NCBI GenBank assembly: GCA_004293485.1
Contig: RDYW01000036.1
Coordinates: forward strand, 1-64,000
Direction: 5' to 3'
Length of the DNA stretch: 64,000 nt
Source: Sphingobacteriales bacterium
Lineage (GTDB): Bacteria > Bacteroidota > Bacteroidia > Sphingobacteriales > Sphingobacteriaceae
Shown: one piece after another, positions 50,001 through 59,370 of the stretch
How the letters are laid out: each line of letters opens with the position of its first letter
How positions within the stretch are numbered: position 1 is the first letter of the stretch
The notes under the pieces: generated by a model
Seen by the model: only the letters and a program-made list of their open reading frames with translations
Database searches by the model: none
What the model was told of the DNA's origin: nothing
Program-made: the position numbers and the translations under genes

Positions 50001-53000
50001 TCGAGTTTTGGGTGTTAGACCCTTTTATAAAAAAACCTAACTCTACTGGCGGCGATTTATATTTTAACTTAGGAAACCTATCAGAAGATGTGTTAAGAGA
50101 TGGTAGAAAAGGATTAGAAAACGGCATACCCACCGATGGCGACCCCAACCGTACCGATGCTACCGTATGGGGGCAAGTGCCTAAACTACAACCCATTATT
50201 CAGGCTTTTGATAACAACCCCGACGCAAGGCGAATACAAGATGTGGGTATTGATGGAATAAGTAGTGACATAGAAAAACAAAAGTTCGCAACTGTTATAC
50301 AACCTATTGTAGCACAACTAAACCCCCAAGCCGCAGCACAACTAAACGCCGACCCCGCATCAGATGATTATACATATTTTAGAGGGCCACAGCTCGACCA
50401 GCAAAATGCCGGAATATTAAAACGTTACGAAAACTTTAATGGCACCGAAGGAAACTCAAAAACTCCACAACAATCAACCAACGAAATAGGTATCGAAAAC
50501 TCATCAGCAACAGCATTGCCCGATGGCGAGGACTTAAACAGGGATAATAACCTTACCCGATCAGACGAATATTTTGAATACAAAGTAAGCCTTAGGCCAC
50601 AGGATATGGAAGTAGGGAAAAATCATATTGTAGATAAAATTACCTCCACCGTAAAGCTGGTTGATGGAAGTTCGAAACCTGCTACTTGGTACCAGTTTCG
50701 TGTACCATTGGCACAATACAACAATAAAATAGGTAATATACAAGACTTTAGGTCGATTCGCTTTATGCGGATGTTTATGACAGATTTTAGCGATACCACC
50801 GTACTACGCTTTGCAAGATTACAGCTTATACGGGGCGAATGGCGAAGGTACAATGCCGAAAAAAGCCTTGTAAAAGTAATTAAAGAAACCGGGGCAACAG
50901 GTATAGATAACTCCTTGCTTGATGTAGGTGTGGTAAATATCGAAGAAAACAGCTCTAAAACACCTATCCCCTATGTGGTACCGCCAGGTATACTACGCGA
51001 AAGAGATTTTTCGAACTTTAGAGGCGAAAGCCGCCAAAACGAGCAGTCGCTATTGCTAAAAGTACAAAACCTAAGCAACGGATATTCGAGGGCAGCGTAC
51101 AAAACTACCATCAACGATTTTAGGTCGTACAAACGATTGCAAATGTTTGTACATGCCGAAGGCGAACAACTTAGAGACGGCGATGTAAGCGCATTTATAC
51201 GTGTAGGTACCGATTACCAAGATAATTATTACGAATACAGCATCCCCCTAAAGGTAACACAGCAAGGCACCCGCGACCCCGAAATGATTTGGCCAGCACA
51301 AAACCGCATTGAAATAGAATTTAAACAATTTCAGTTGGCAAAAACAGCCCGTAATGCAGCCATATTAAGTGGTACTTTAGCATCAGTAAACGACCCTTTT
51401 GCTTACCCTATTGATGGAAAAAATTTCATTATTATTAAAGGACAACCCGATTTAAGCAAAGTACGCACCCTAATGCTTGGCGTACACAACCCCTTAAAAA
51501 GTAGTACTACCGATGACGGCCTAGATAAAAATGCCGAAGTATGGTTTAATGAATTGCGGGTAACCGATTTTGATGAACGTGGCGGCTGGGCTGCTACTGC
51601 CCGTATGAATGCACAATTGGCCGATTTTGGCGATGTTACTGTATCGGCAAATCAAACCTCTATAGGCTTTGGCTCGCTTGAGCAACGAGTAAGCGAAACC
51701 AAACGATCAGAAGATAAATCAATTGATATTGCTACAAGCCTTGAACTAGGCAAATTTTTTCCTGAAAAAGCAGGAATTAAACTACCTGTTTCGGCAAACT
51801 ACTCTAACCAAGTAAGTACTCCACAGTTCGACCCTAAACAACCCGATATTGAACTTAAAACTGTACTTAGCTCGTTACCCGCCGACCAGCAAAAAGAAAT
51901 TTTAGATTATTCGCAAAATGTAGCCGTACGCAAAAGCATAAACTTTACCAATATCCGTAAAATAAAAACCGACCCCGCCGCCAAATCACATTTATGGGAT
52001 GTAGAAAACCTAAATGCTAGTTTTGCCTACAACGAGTTTAAACAAAAAGATTTTATCACAAAAAGCAACTTCCAAAAAAACTACCGAGCTGCTTTAGGCT
52101 ATAATTATAACAATACTCCCAAATTTATTACCCCCCTACAAAAACGAATTAAAAACAACATGCTTGCTTTGTTACGTGATTTTAATTTTAACCTTTTGCC
52201 TTCGGTGCTTAATTTCAGAATCGAACTGGATAGGTTATACTCCGAAAACTCGCTACGCAACAATAACGACCCCACTAATTTTATACCTGTAAATACAACA
52301 TTTAATAAAAACTTTATTATTAACCGTTTATATGGTATAAGTTGGGATTTATCTAAATCGCTAAAGCTTGATTTTAATGCCACCAATTTAGGTGTTGTAG
52401 ATGAACCCGAAGGTCGTATTACAGGTTTAAAACGTGATACCCTTTGGCAAAACTTACAAAAACTAGGCCGTACTACCGATTATAACCACACCATAAACCT
52501 AAGCTATACCGTACCTTTAAATAAAATACCGTACCTAAATTTTATAAGCCTAATTACCCGTTACCAAACTGGCTTTAACTGGAAAGCCGAGCCACTAATA
52601 ACCCTTACCGACCCCAATATAAATTTTGGTAACACCATACAAAACCAGCGAACTATACAAATAAACCCTACTTTAAACCTTGTAAACCTGTACGATAAAT
52701 TTTCTTTTTATAAGCGATTAACCGTTGTAGATACAACAAAAAAAACTACCATAGCTCAACGTATTTTTAAAGTATTTTTTAGTTTAAAAAACGTAGGAGG
52801 TACTTATGCCAAAAACCAAGGTACTTTTTTACCAGGATATCTTCCTAAAACCAAAGTTTTAGGCTACGATTTTGACGCCAGTTCTCCAGGTATTGGCTTT
52901 TTAATTGGTTCGCAAAATGATATAAGAGAAAAAGCAATAGCCAACGAATGGATAACCCGCGATACTTTACAAAACCAATTATATGTAAATACCATGGATA

Positions 53001-54106
53001 GTAAATTAAATTTAAGAGGTACGTTTGAGCCTCTTAACGATTTACGTATCGAACTTACAGCCTTTAAAAACGAAACCAAAAATTATTCAACCAATTTTAG
53101 GTACGATAATACAAAAAGCCAATTTAATAACCTTGGCCCAATTACTGCTGGAAGTTACAGTGTATCGTTTGTTGCCATAAATACCGCATTTACCGATAAA
53201 AGCTCCGATAAAGTTTCGGCAGTTTTTCAGCAGTTTTTGGCTAACCGCGAAATAATTTCGAACCGCTTGGGTAACCAAAACCCCAACAGCAATGGTAGCA
53301 CTAATGGATTTGCCGATGGCTACGGCCAAAACTCGCAGGATGTATTGGTGCCTGCTTTTTTGGCTGCTTACAAAGGAAAAAATGCCAGTAAAGCAAGCCT
53401 TAATAACTTCCCCAACATACCCTTACCCAACTGGCGTTTAACCTATAATGGCTTAACCAAAATTGCTTTTTTTAGCCAAATATTTACCTCTATAGATATT
53501 ACACACGGCTACACTTCAACCTACAATGTAAACACATTTGATACCTATATACGCTATAACGAAGCCAATGGCGCAGCCAGCGTTCGAGATGGAAACAACA
53601 ACTTTTTACCCAAGTATCGATTTAATCAAATAACTATTTTCGAGCAGTTTACCCCATTAATTGGGGTTGATGTTAGGATGAAAAACAACCTTACAGCAAA
53701 TATGGAGTTCCGCAAATCAAGAAGTTTAAGCTTTGGTATAACTAATAGCCAATTGGCACAACAGAACGACCAAGCCATTGTTTTAGGGCTGGGCTATCGC
53801 ACCACCAATTTCCGTTTCCCTTTTGGTATTTTAAAAGGAGTAACCTTAAAAAACGACCTTAACTTTAAGCTCGACGTATCTATTAGAGATAATAAAACTG
53901 TAATTTACAGGGCTGATGCCAAAGAAGCCGAAATTTCTACAGGGTCTAAAAATATAACCTACCGCCCAAGTATCGATTATGTAATTAACCAACGTTTTAA
54001 TGTACGCCTATTTTACGATACCAACATTACCAAACCTTACACCTCACAAACGTTTATTACTGCATTTAGTAATTTTGGTGTAAACCTAAAATTTACCATT
54101 CAATAA
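47006..54106 (+). CDS. sprA: SprA/Sov-like T9SS outer-membrane translocon (TTG start)
   Basis: 2366 aa, signal peptide, beta-barrel; GRVNRNENPMFNERQRIQRNFDFNQRIQMNVAGKIGERLKLNLNYSTEAQFDFENQIKLDF; downstream of ruvA. Confidence 0.94.
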   Translation: MLLKKISLLCTFIILILCLAQRNVVAQIKKTSLKNPADSLKLKYRFKDSYATPFLTPKEFSLKPPENLKRTVDYDAKNNRYIIKEMLGDKLYRLPQYLTFKEYQQIELDKIKKEYWGGLVNNAPAASKKGLGASIKIRNKIFETVFGGNTISVTPRGSADLTFGGRVNRNENPMFNERQRIQRNFDFNQRIQMNVAGKIGERLKLNLNYSTEAQFDFENQIKLDFPGKKDDILQRLELGVVNFPLTTQLITGTQALFGVKTQLQFGRLGVTTLFSQQRSQAKEITITNGSQQNEFRITSDAYEANKHFFLAQYFRNNYNKAMANLPIITSAVNITRIEVWITNRTNSTTDSRDIIAFMDLGENSPHNTTLFKGGAGFSTLPSAFIDPSFTQIQSNNLLQQIPPNARLTNNTQIDDFFRNNGESDNYTKLTYARKLTEREYTLNPALGYISLNAALNTDEVLSVAYRYTINGVEYQVGEFSNDRTVDAANPKVLFTKMLKNQTIKTQLPIWNLMMKNIYALNAFEISPQDFKLSITRVDNDKGVENPTINEGNKIDPVNPVNTQKRTKLAGKLWLQVTGLDRINQQRDAVPDGYFDFIPNVTIDPTNGRIIFPFIEPFGKDLKAKFDEVTETDLIKKYVFQPLYETTQTLAQQLHPELNRYVIKGTYQSQVSSEFQLNAINVPEGSVIVTSGSLKLVEGADYTVDYNIGRVKILNTALLSSGQPIKIRLESNELFGVQQKSLFGTRLDYTISEKIHFGATYLKLTEQPITPKVNFGEESVANSIYGFDVNYSASSRFLTRMIDKLPLISTKAPSSVSFSGEFAKFNPGHPKALNFAGNTTGASYIDDFEASRSIIDLKAAAMWQISGTPQLFTEANLNNDLAYGFNRAKMSFFNIDPLFYNRSGSLTPDNIKNNRAELSDPYVREVIETEVFPLRQNPAGTVLPLPTFNVAYYPTLRGPYNFTGVGLNSNGTFSNPRNKWGGIFRRIDNNDFEALNIEFIEFWVLDPFIKKPNSTGGDLYFNLGNLSEDVLRDGRKGLENGIPTDGDPNRTDATVWGQVPKLQPIIQAFDNNPDARRIQDVGIDGISSDIEKQKFATVIQPIVAQLNPQAAAQLNADPASDDYTYFRGPQLDQQNAGILKRYENFNGTEGNSKTPQQSTNEIGIENSSATALPDGEDLNRDNNLTRSDEYFEYKVSLRPQDMEVGKNHIVDKITSTVKLVDGSSKPATWYQFRVPLAQYNNKIGNIQDFRSIRFMRMFMTDFSDTTVLRFARLQLIRGEWRRYNAEKSLVKVIKETGATGIDNSLLDVGVVNIEENSSKTPIPYVVPPGILRERDFSNFRGESRQNEQSLLLKVQNLSNGYSRAAYKTTINDFRSYKRLQMFVHAEGEQLRDGDVSAFIRVGTDYQDNYYEYSIPLKVTQQGTRDPEMIWPAQNRIEIEFKQFQLAKTARNAAILSGTLASVNDPFAYPIDGKNFIIIKGQPDLSKVRTLMLGVHNPLKSSTTDDGLDKNAEVWFNELRVTDFDERGGWAATARMNAQLADFGDVTVSANQTSIGFGSLEQRVSETKRSEDKSIDIATSLELGKFFPEKAGIKLPVSANYSNQVSTPQFDPKQPDIELKTVLSSLPADQQKEILDYSQNVAVRKSINFTNIRKIKTDPAAKSHLWDVENLNASFAYNEFKQKDFITKSNFQKNYRAALGYNYNNTPKFITPLQKRIKNNMLALLRDFNFNLLPSVLNFRIELDRLYSENSLRNNNDPTNFIPVNTTFNKNFIINRLYGISWDLSKSLKLDFNATNLGVVDEPEGRITGLKRDTLWQNLQKLGRTTDYNHTINLSYTVPLNKIPYLNFISLITRYQTGFNWKAEPLITLTDPNINFGNTIQNQRTIQINPTLNLVNLYDKFSFYKRLTVVDTTKKTTIAQRIFKVFFSLKNVGGTYAKNQGTFLPGYLPKTKVLGYDFDASSPGIGFLIGSQNDIREKAIANEWITRDTLQNQLYVNTMDSKLNLRGTFEPLNDLRIELTAFKNETKNYSTNFRYDNTKSQFNNLGPITAGSYSVSFVAINTAFTDKSSDKVSAVFQQFLANREIISNRLGNQNPNSNGSTNGFADGYGQNSQDVLVPAFLAAYKGKNASKASLNNFPNIPLPNWRLTYNGLTKIAFFSQIFTSIDITHGYTSTYNVNTFDTYIRYNEANGAASVRDGNNNFLPKYRFNQITIFEQFTPLIGVDVRMKNNLTANMEFRKSRSLSFGITNSQLAQQNDQAIVLGLGYRTTNFRFPFGILKGVTLKNDLNFKLDVSIRDNKTVIYRADAKEAEISTGSKNITYRPSIDYVINQRFNVRLFYDTNITKPYTSQTFITAFSNFGVNLKFTIQ

Positions 54107-54163
54107 ATACAACCTTTACCATATATTGCTTCACCATAAATAAAAAAACACTAATTTGCTTTT

Positions 54164-55222
54164 ATGAAACTTCGTACACTTGTATTTTTAAACTCATTAG
54201 CCGTAGGCTTTACTATTGCAGGTGTAAACTTTTACTTTCAGCACAAGTGGAATTACTTTTGGATTGCTTTAAGCATATCGTTTGTAGTAAGTTATGTAGT
54301 ATTTTATTTTTTGATTGAAAAATATGTATATTCTAAAATAAAAATAATCTACAAACTTATACATAGTTTAAAGCTTGGTAAAGATTTAAAAGATGCACTA
54401 GGCGAGTACGTATCGGCAGATCCTATAAACGATGTAGAGCAAGAAGTAAAAGAATGGGCAAGAGATAAAAAATCAGAAATTGACGAACTACGCAAACAAG
54501 AACAATTTAGACGAGAATTTCTTTCAAATATTTCACATGAATTTAAAACCCCACTTTTTGCTATCGAAGGATACGTAGAAGCCTTAAAAGATGGTGCAAT
54601 AAACGACCCTGAACTAGGGAAAAATTTTTTAGAAAAGCTATCCAACAACGTAGATAGGCTAAGTTATTTGATAAAAGATTTAAATGAAATATCAAAACTC
54701 GAAAGCGGTGAAATTCCTATTCAATATCAAAAGTTCGAACTGCTTACGCTTATTAAAGAAGTAATGGAATCGCTTGAACTTAAAGCAAAAAAATACCAAA
54801 TTAATTTACTTTTAAAAGATAAGTACGACCAGCCTACCCTGGTAAATGCCGACCGAGAAAAAATACGCCAAGTATTGGTAAACCTTATTGATAATTCGTT
54901 TAAGTATGGCAAAGAAGGTGGCACTACAGCCATAACAATATTTAAATTACACGACCAAGTACTGGTTGAAATTACCGATAATGGCATAGGTATCGAAGAA
55001 AAATATTTGCCCCGCTTATTCGAACGATTTTACCGTACCGATACTAGCCGTAACCGTAAAATTGGAGGCTCGGGTTTGGGTTTAGCTATTGTAAAACATA
55101 TAGTTGAAGCCCACCAACAAACTATTAATGTGCGCAGTACCGAGGGCGTAGGCTCAACATTTGGCTTTACATTACAAAAAATAGCCGAACCATTGCTTAA
55201 TATCCCTATATTAGGAACCTAA
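54164..55222 (+). CDS. Sensor histidine kinase (PhoR-like)
   Basis: Two TMs, FLSNISHEFKTPLFAIEGYVEAL H-box, ITDNGIGIEEKYLPRLFERFYRTD, GSGLGLAIVKHIV. Confidence 0.93.
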   Translation: MKLRTLVFLNSLAVGFTIAGVNFYFQHKWNYFWIALSISFVVSYVVFYFLIEKYVYSKIKIIYKLIHSLKLGKDLKDALGEYVSADPINDVEQEVKEWARDKKSEIDELRKQEQFRREFLSNISHEFKTPLFAIEGYVEALKDGAINDPELGKNFLEKLSNNVDRLSYLIKDLNEISKLESGEIPIQYQKFELLTLIKEVMESLELKAKKYQINLLLKDKYDQPTLVNADREKIRQVLVNLIDNSFKYGKEGGTTAITIFKLHDQVLVEITDNGIGIEEKYLPRLFERFYRTDTSRNRKIGGSGLGLAIVKHIVEAHQQTINVRSTEGVGSTFGFTLQKIAEPLLNIPILGT

Positions 55223-55297
55223 TTTTAGTACAGTAATTAACATTATATTAACATACTAATTGTAGTTTTGAAAACATAAATTGCATATCCGTAACAA

Positions 55298-55945
55298 ATG
55301 AATAACTTATTTTCTTACTTTACACCAAAAGATAAAAAATTTTTTCCCTTATTCGAAAAATCTGGTCTTAATTTAGTAGCCATGTCGCAATCGTTGGTTG
55401 ATTTAGTAAACTCTGCCCCCGGTAACATCGAAAAACGAGAAGCTATATACAAAAAAATAGGCGAGTTAGAGCATATAGGCGATGATATTACCCACCAAAT
55501 ATATATCGAACTAGGCAAAAATTTTATTACCCCCTTTGATAGAGAAGATATACATGCATTAGGTTCGGCCTTAGATGAAGTAGCCGATTATATACATGGT
55601 TCGGCTTCGCGTATGAATTTATATCAAGTAGATGAAATGACCGAACCAATTAAAAAACTAGCCGGTTTTATTTTACAAGCAACTACCGAAATTTCGAAAG
55701 CTCTTATCGAACTAAAAAACTACAAAAGCATCCGCATTATTGCTGATGCCTGTATAAGAATAAATAATATTGAAAACCAAGCCGACTATATTTTTGATAA
55801 AGCTGTAGGCGAGCTATTTACTTACGAAAAAGATGCTATTACAATTATTAAGTATAAAGAGGTTTTATCAGCTATGGAAACCGCAACTGATATGTGCGAA
55901 GATGTAGCCAATGTACTCGAATCAATATTGATAAAAAACGCATAG
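55298..55945 (+). CDS. DUF47/PhoU-like phosphate transport regulator
   Basis: ELEHIGDDITHQIYIELGKNFITPFDREDIHAL. Confidence 0.93.
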   Translation: MNNLFSYFTPKDKKFFPLFEKSGLNLVAMSQSLVDLVNSAPGNIEKREAIYKKIGELEHIGDDITHQIYIELGKNFITPFDREDIHALGSALDEVADYIHGSASRMNLYQVDEMTEPIKKLAGFILQATTEISKALIELKNYKSIRIIADACIRINNIENQADYIFDKAVGELFTYEKDAITIIKYKEVLSAMETATDMCEDVANVLESILIKNA

Positions 55946-55963
55946 TATTAAAAAAAGCATTTA

Positions 55964-56977
55964 ATGGTAACCACGCTCTTAGTTATTGTAATATTTTTGG
56001 CCATAGGCTTCGATTTTATAAATGGCTTTCACGATGCTGCAAACTCAATAGCCACCATAGTATCTACAAAAGTACTTAGCCCTACTATGGCAGTACTTTG
56101 GGCAGCAGTTTTTAATTTTGCTGCTTACTTTTACTTTACCGACCATAAAGTAGCTAACACTATTGCTAAAACCGTAATCGAACAATACATTACTTTAGAG
56201 GTTATACTTTCGGGCTTACTGGCCGCTATTTTGTGGAATTTACTTACTTGGTACTATGGCATACCATCTAGTTCGTCGCACACCTTAATTGGTGGCTTTG
56301 CGGGTGCTGGTATAGCACATGCCTTATTTTTAGGCGATAGTATGTTGCAAGCAATAAACATGGCTCCCGTTTTAAAAACAATTTCTTTTATTGTTTTAGC
56401 ACCTGTAATAGGGATGTTAATATCAATAGTTATTACCTTAATTATCATAAATGTTGCTAAAAATTCTAAGCCTGCTGCTGCCGAAGTTTGGTTTAAAAGG
56501 CTACAATTGGCCTCTTCTGCGGCATTAAGTTTTACCCATGGCGGTAACGATGCACAAAAAGTAATGGGTATTATATACATTGCCATGGTAGCGGCTAAAG
56601 TGTTAAATATAGGTGATGAGATGCCCGAATGGATTCCGCTTTCATGCTACGCCGCTATTGCTCTAGGTACCATGAGTGGGGGCTGGCGCATTGTAAAAAC
56701 AATGGGTACTAAAATTACCAAAGTTACTCCACTTGAAGGTGTAGGAGCCGAAGCAGCTGGCGCCATAACCCTTGGTATTACCGAGCATTTTGGTATCCCT
56801 GTATCAACAACCCATACTTTAACTGGTGCTATTATTGGGGTGGGCATGGTTAAGCGGGTATCGGCGGTTCGTTGGGGAGTAACCATTAGTTTGCTATGGG
56901 CTTGGGTATTAACTATTCCGGTTTCGGCAGTGTTGGCTGGTTTGGTGTTTGCCATAGTGCATTTTATTAGCAAATAA
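55964..56977 (+). CDS. PiT-family inorganic phosphate transporter
   Basis: GFDFINGFHDAANSIATIVSTKVL, GIPSSSSHTLIGG, FTHGGNDAQKVMG, PVSTTHTLTGAIIGVG. Confidence 0.95.
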   Translation: MVTTLLVIVIFLAIGFDFINGFHDAANSIATIVSTKVLSPTMAVLWAAVFNFAAYFYFTDHKVANTIAKTVIEQYITLEVILSGLLAAILWNLLTWYYGIPSSSSHTLIGGFAGAGIAHALFLGDSMLQAINMAPVLKTISFIVLAPVIGMLISIVITLIIINVAKNSKPAAAEVWFKRLQLASSAALSFTHGGNDAQKVMGIIYIAMVAAKVLNIGDEMPEWIPLSCYAAIALGTMSGGWRIVKTMGTKITKVTPLEGVGAEAAGAITLGITEHFGIPVSTTHTLTGAIIGVGMVKRVSAVRWGVTISLLWAWVLTIPVSAVLAGLVFAIVHFISK

Positions 56978-57110
56978 CTTTAGTAGGGTTAAATAAAATA
57001 GCTTTAAAATCGAAACCGTTGTTAATTAAATTATTACTATATTTTAGCCATTTTTAAGGTGGTAACTTGCTAAGTTTTATCCCGGTTTACCTAACAGGGG
57101 TTGCAAATAT

Positions 57111-57827
57111 TTATACCATCAAACTCGCAGCTGCGGTATCTAAAAACCAATACACTTGGCCATTGCAGGGGTTTATTAATTGGGCTGGGTAATTATCAAT
57201 ATCTCTTTCGCCTTTTATAACCGCTTTTACGGCATCGGCCTTAGCCAAACCAAAGGTTAAAAAAGCAATGTTTTTGGCTTTGTTTATTAATGGCGCAGTT
57301 AAAGTAATGCGGTAAACCTGTTGGGTGGCCACATAAACTTCTTTAACCAGCTCTTCATCAATCCATAAAACCGAGGTATGCGGAAACAACGATGCCGTAT
57401 GTGCATCGTTACCTAGGCCTAATAAAATTAAATCGAAAACGGGTTCTTCATCAAAAAACAGGCAAATACATTTGGCATATTCTAAGGCTGCCGAAGCGGG
57501 GTCCACCTCGGTATCAACCGCAAAAATATTTTCTTCGGGTATGTTTAGCGCATCTAAAAAAGCGGTTTTGGCCATTAAAAAATTGCTATCGGGGCTATCG
57601 GCAGGTACGTAACGTTCATCGCCAAAAAAGAAAAAAACATTAGCCCAATCGGTAGCGGTTTTATACTCGGCGGCAAGCAGCTCGAACATTTTTTTAGGCG
57701 AGCTTCCGCCCGAAAGGGCAACTGTAAACCGTCCATTTTCGGCAATGGCTTCGTTGGCTTTTTGTATAAATAAATCGGCGTTAAGCCTAATTAATTCGTC
57801 AATATTGTCTTTTATTATTATTTCCAT
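57111..57827 (-). CDS. pgl: 6-phosphogluconolactonase
   Basis: FTVALSGGSSPKKMFELLA, FFGDERYVPADSPDSN, LLGLGNDAHTASLFPHT. Confidence 0.95.
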   Translation of the reverse strand: MEIIIKDNIDELIRLNADLFIQKANEAIAENGRFTVALSGGSSPKKMFELLAAEYKTATDWANVFFFFGDERYVPADSPDSNFLMAKTAFLDALNIPEENIFAVDTEVDPASAALEYAKCICLFFDEEPVFDLILLGLGNDAHTASLFPHTSVLWIDEELVKEVYVATQQVYRITLTAPLINKAKNIAFLTFGLAKADAVKAVIKGERDIDNYPAQLINPCNGQVYWFLDTAAASLMV

Positions 57828-59347
57828 TACGATTTTGGTTTTTTAGAAACGGGTAAACTGTACCAATGGAAGCCATCTTTGGCAATTAGGGCTTCGGCAA
57901 GCTCGGGTCCCCAGCTATCGGCCGAGTAATTAGGGAAGTTTAAACTGGTTTTTTTCTCCCAAAACTCAATCACAGGCATCAGCAATTCCCAGGCCACTTC
58001 TACTTGGTCGGCCCGCATAAATAGGGTTTGGTCACCTTGTAGCACATCTAGCAACAAGGTTTCGTAAGCCTCGGGGCCATCGTGTGTGTAAGTGCCTTGG
58101 TAATCAAAAACCATATCAACCGGGTTAAGCACCATATTTACACCTGGGCGTTTGGCTTGCACTTGCAGGCGGATGCTCATTTCGGGCTGTATGCTTATAA
58201 TTAAGCGGTTTTGTTGCCATATTTCGGCAGCATCATCTGGGAAAATTTTGTGTGGCACATCTTTAAACTGTATGCTAATGATAGACGATTGCTGGTGCAT
58301 ACGCTTGCCTGTACGTACATAAAAAGGCACATTTTGCCAACGCCAATTGTCCACAAAAAATTTAAGTGCCGCAAAAGTTTCGGTGTTCGATTGTGGGTTA
58401 ACGCCTTTTTCTTCGCGGTAGCCGTTTACCTCTTCGCCCTCAACCCAGCCGCCATTGTACTGGCCACGCACAATGTTTTGGTTAAGTTCTTGCGCATTAA
58501 ACGGCCTTATGGCTTTAAGCACATCAACCCTGCGGTTACGCACTTCATCGGCACCAAAACTTACGGGCGACTCCATAGCTACCAAGCAAACCAACTGTAA
58601 CAGATGGTTTTGCACCATATCTCGCAATGCACCCGAGTGGTCGTAATAACCGCCACGGTCGCCTACACCAATTTTTTCGCTTACCGATATTTGTACGTGT
58701 TCAATAAAATTACGGTTCCAAACGGGTTCAAACAAAGCGTTGGCAAACCTAAAAGCCATCATATTTTGTACGGTTTCTTTACCCAAATAATGGTCTATTC
58801 GGTAAATTTGGCTCTCATCAAAAATACCTCTTAATAAAATATTTAAGGCCTTGGCCGATTCAAGGTCGTGGCCAAAAGGTTTTTCAATCACAATGCGGCA
58901 ACGGCATTTATCTTGGGTAAGTTTTACTTTGGCTAAGTTTTCGGCAATTATAGGGAAAAACCTAGGCGCTACGGCTAGGTAATGCACCACGTTTGCGGGC
59001 TCAGTCCATTCATCGTCGCATTTATCAATAATTTGGCTTAGGTTTTGGTAAGTTTTTTCTTGCTCTAAATCGGCATTTAAAAACCTAATATTTTCGGCAA
59101 ACGCTTTCCAAGTTTTAGTGTCGGGTTTGCCACTTCGGCTAAACTCGGTAACACCTTCTAGCATTTCTTTGCGGTAACTTTCAAGCGTATATTCGGTACG
59201 GCCTAGCCCAATTATGGCAAACTGGGAGGGCATAAATTTATCGAGGTAAAGGTTATATAAGGCGGGTATTAATTTGCGGGCGGCTAAATCGCCGGTGCCA
59301 CCAAAAATCATAAATACGGTTGGTTTTATGCTTATTTCTGTTTTCAT
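57827..59347 (-). CDS. zwf: Glucose-6-phosphate dehydrogenase
   Basis: IFGGTGDLAARKLIPALYNL, RIDHYLGKETVQN, RTGKRM. Confidence 0.97.
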   Translation of the reverse strand: MKTEISIKPTVFMIFGGTGDLAARKLIPALYNLYLDKFMPSQFAIIGLGRTEYTLESYRKEMLEGVTEFSRSGKPDTKTWKAFAENIRFLNADLEQEKTYQNLSQIIDKCDDEWTEPANVVHYLAVAPRFFPIIAENLAKVKLTQDKCRCRIVIEKPFGHDLESAKALNILLRGIFDESQIYRIDHYLGKETVQNMMAFRFANALFEPVWNRNFIEHVQISVSEKIGVGDRGGYYDHSGALRDMVQNHLLQLVCLVAMESPVSFGADEVRNRRVDVLKAIRPFNAQELNQNIVRGQYNGGWVEGEEVNGYREEKGVNPQSNTETFAALKFFVDNWRWQNVPFYVRTGKRMHQQSSIISIQFKDVPHKIFPDDAAEIWQQNRLIISIQPEMSIRLQVQAKRPGVNMVLNPVDMVFDYQGTYTHDGPEAYETLLLDVLQGDQTLFMRADQVEVAWELLMPVIEFWEKKTSLNFPNYSADSWGPELAEALIAKDGFHWYSLPVSKKPKS

Positions 59348-59370
59348 TTTTTAGTTTTTAGTTTTGATTT

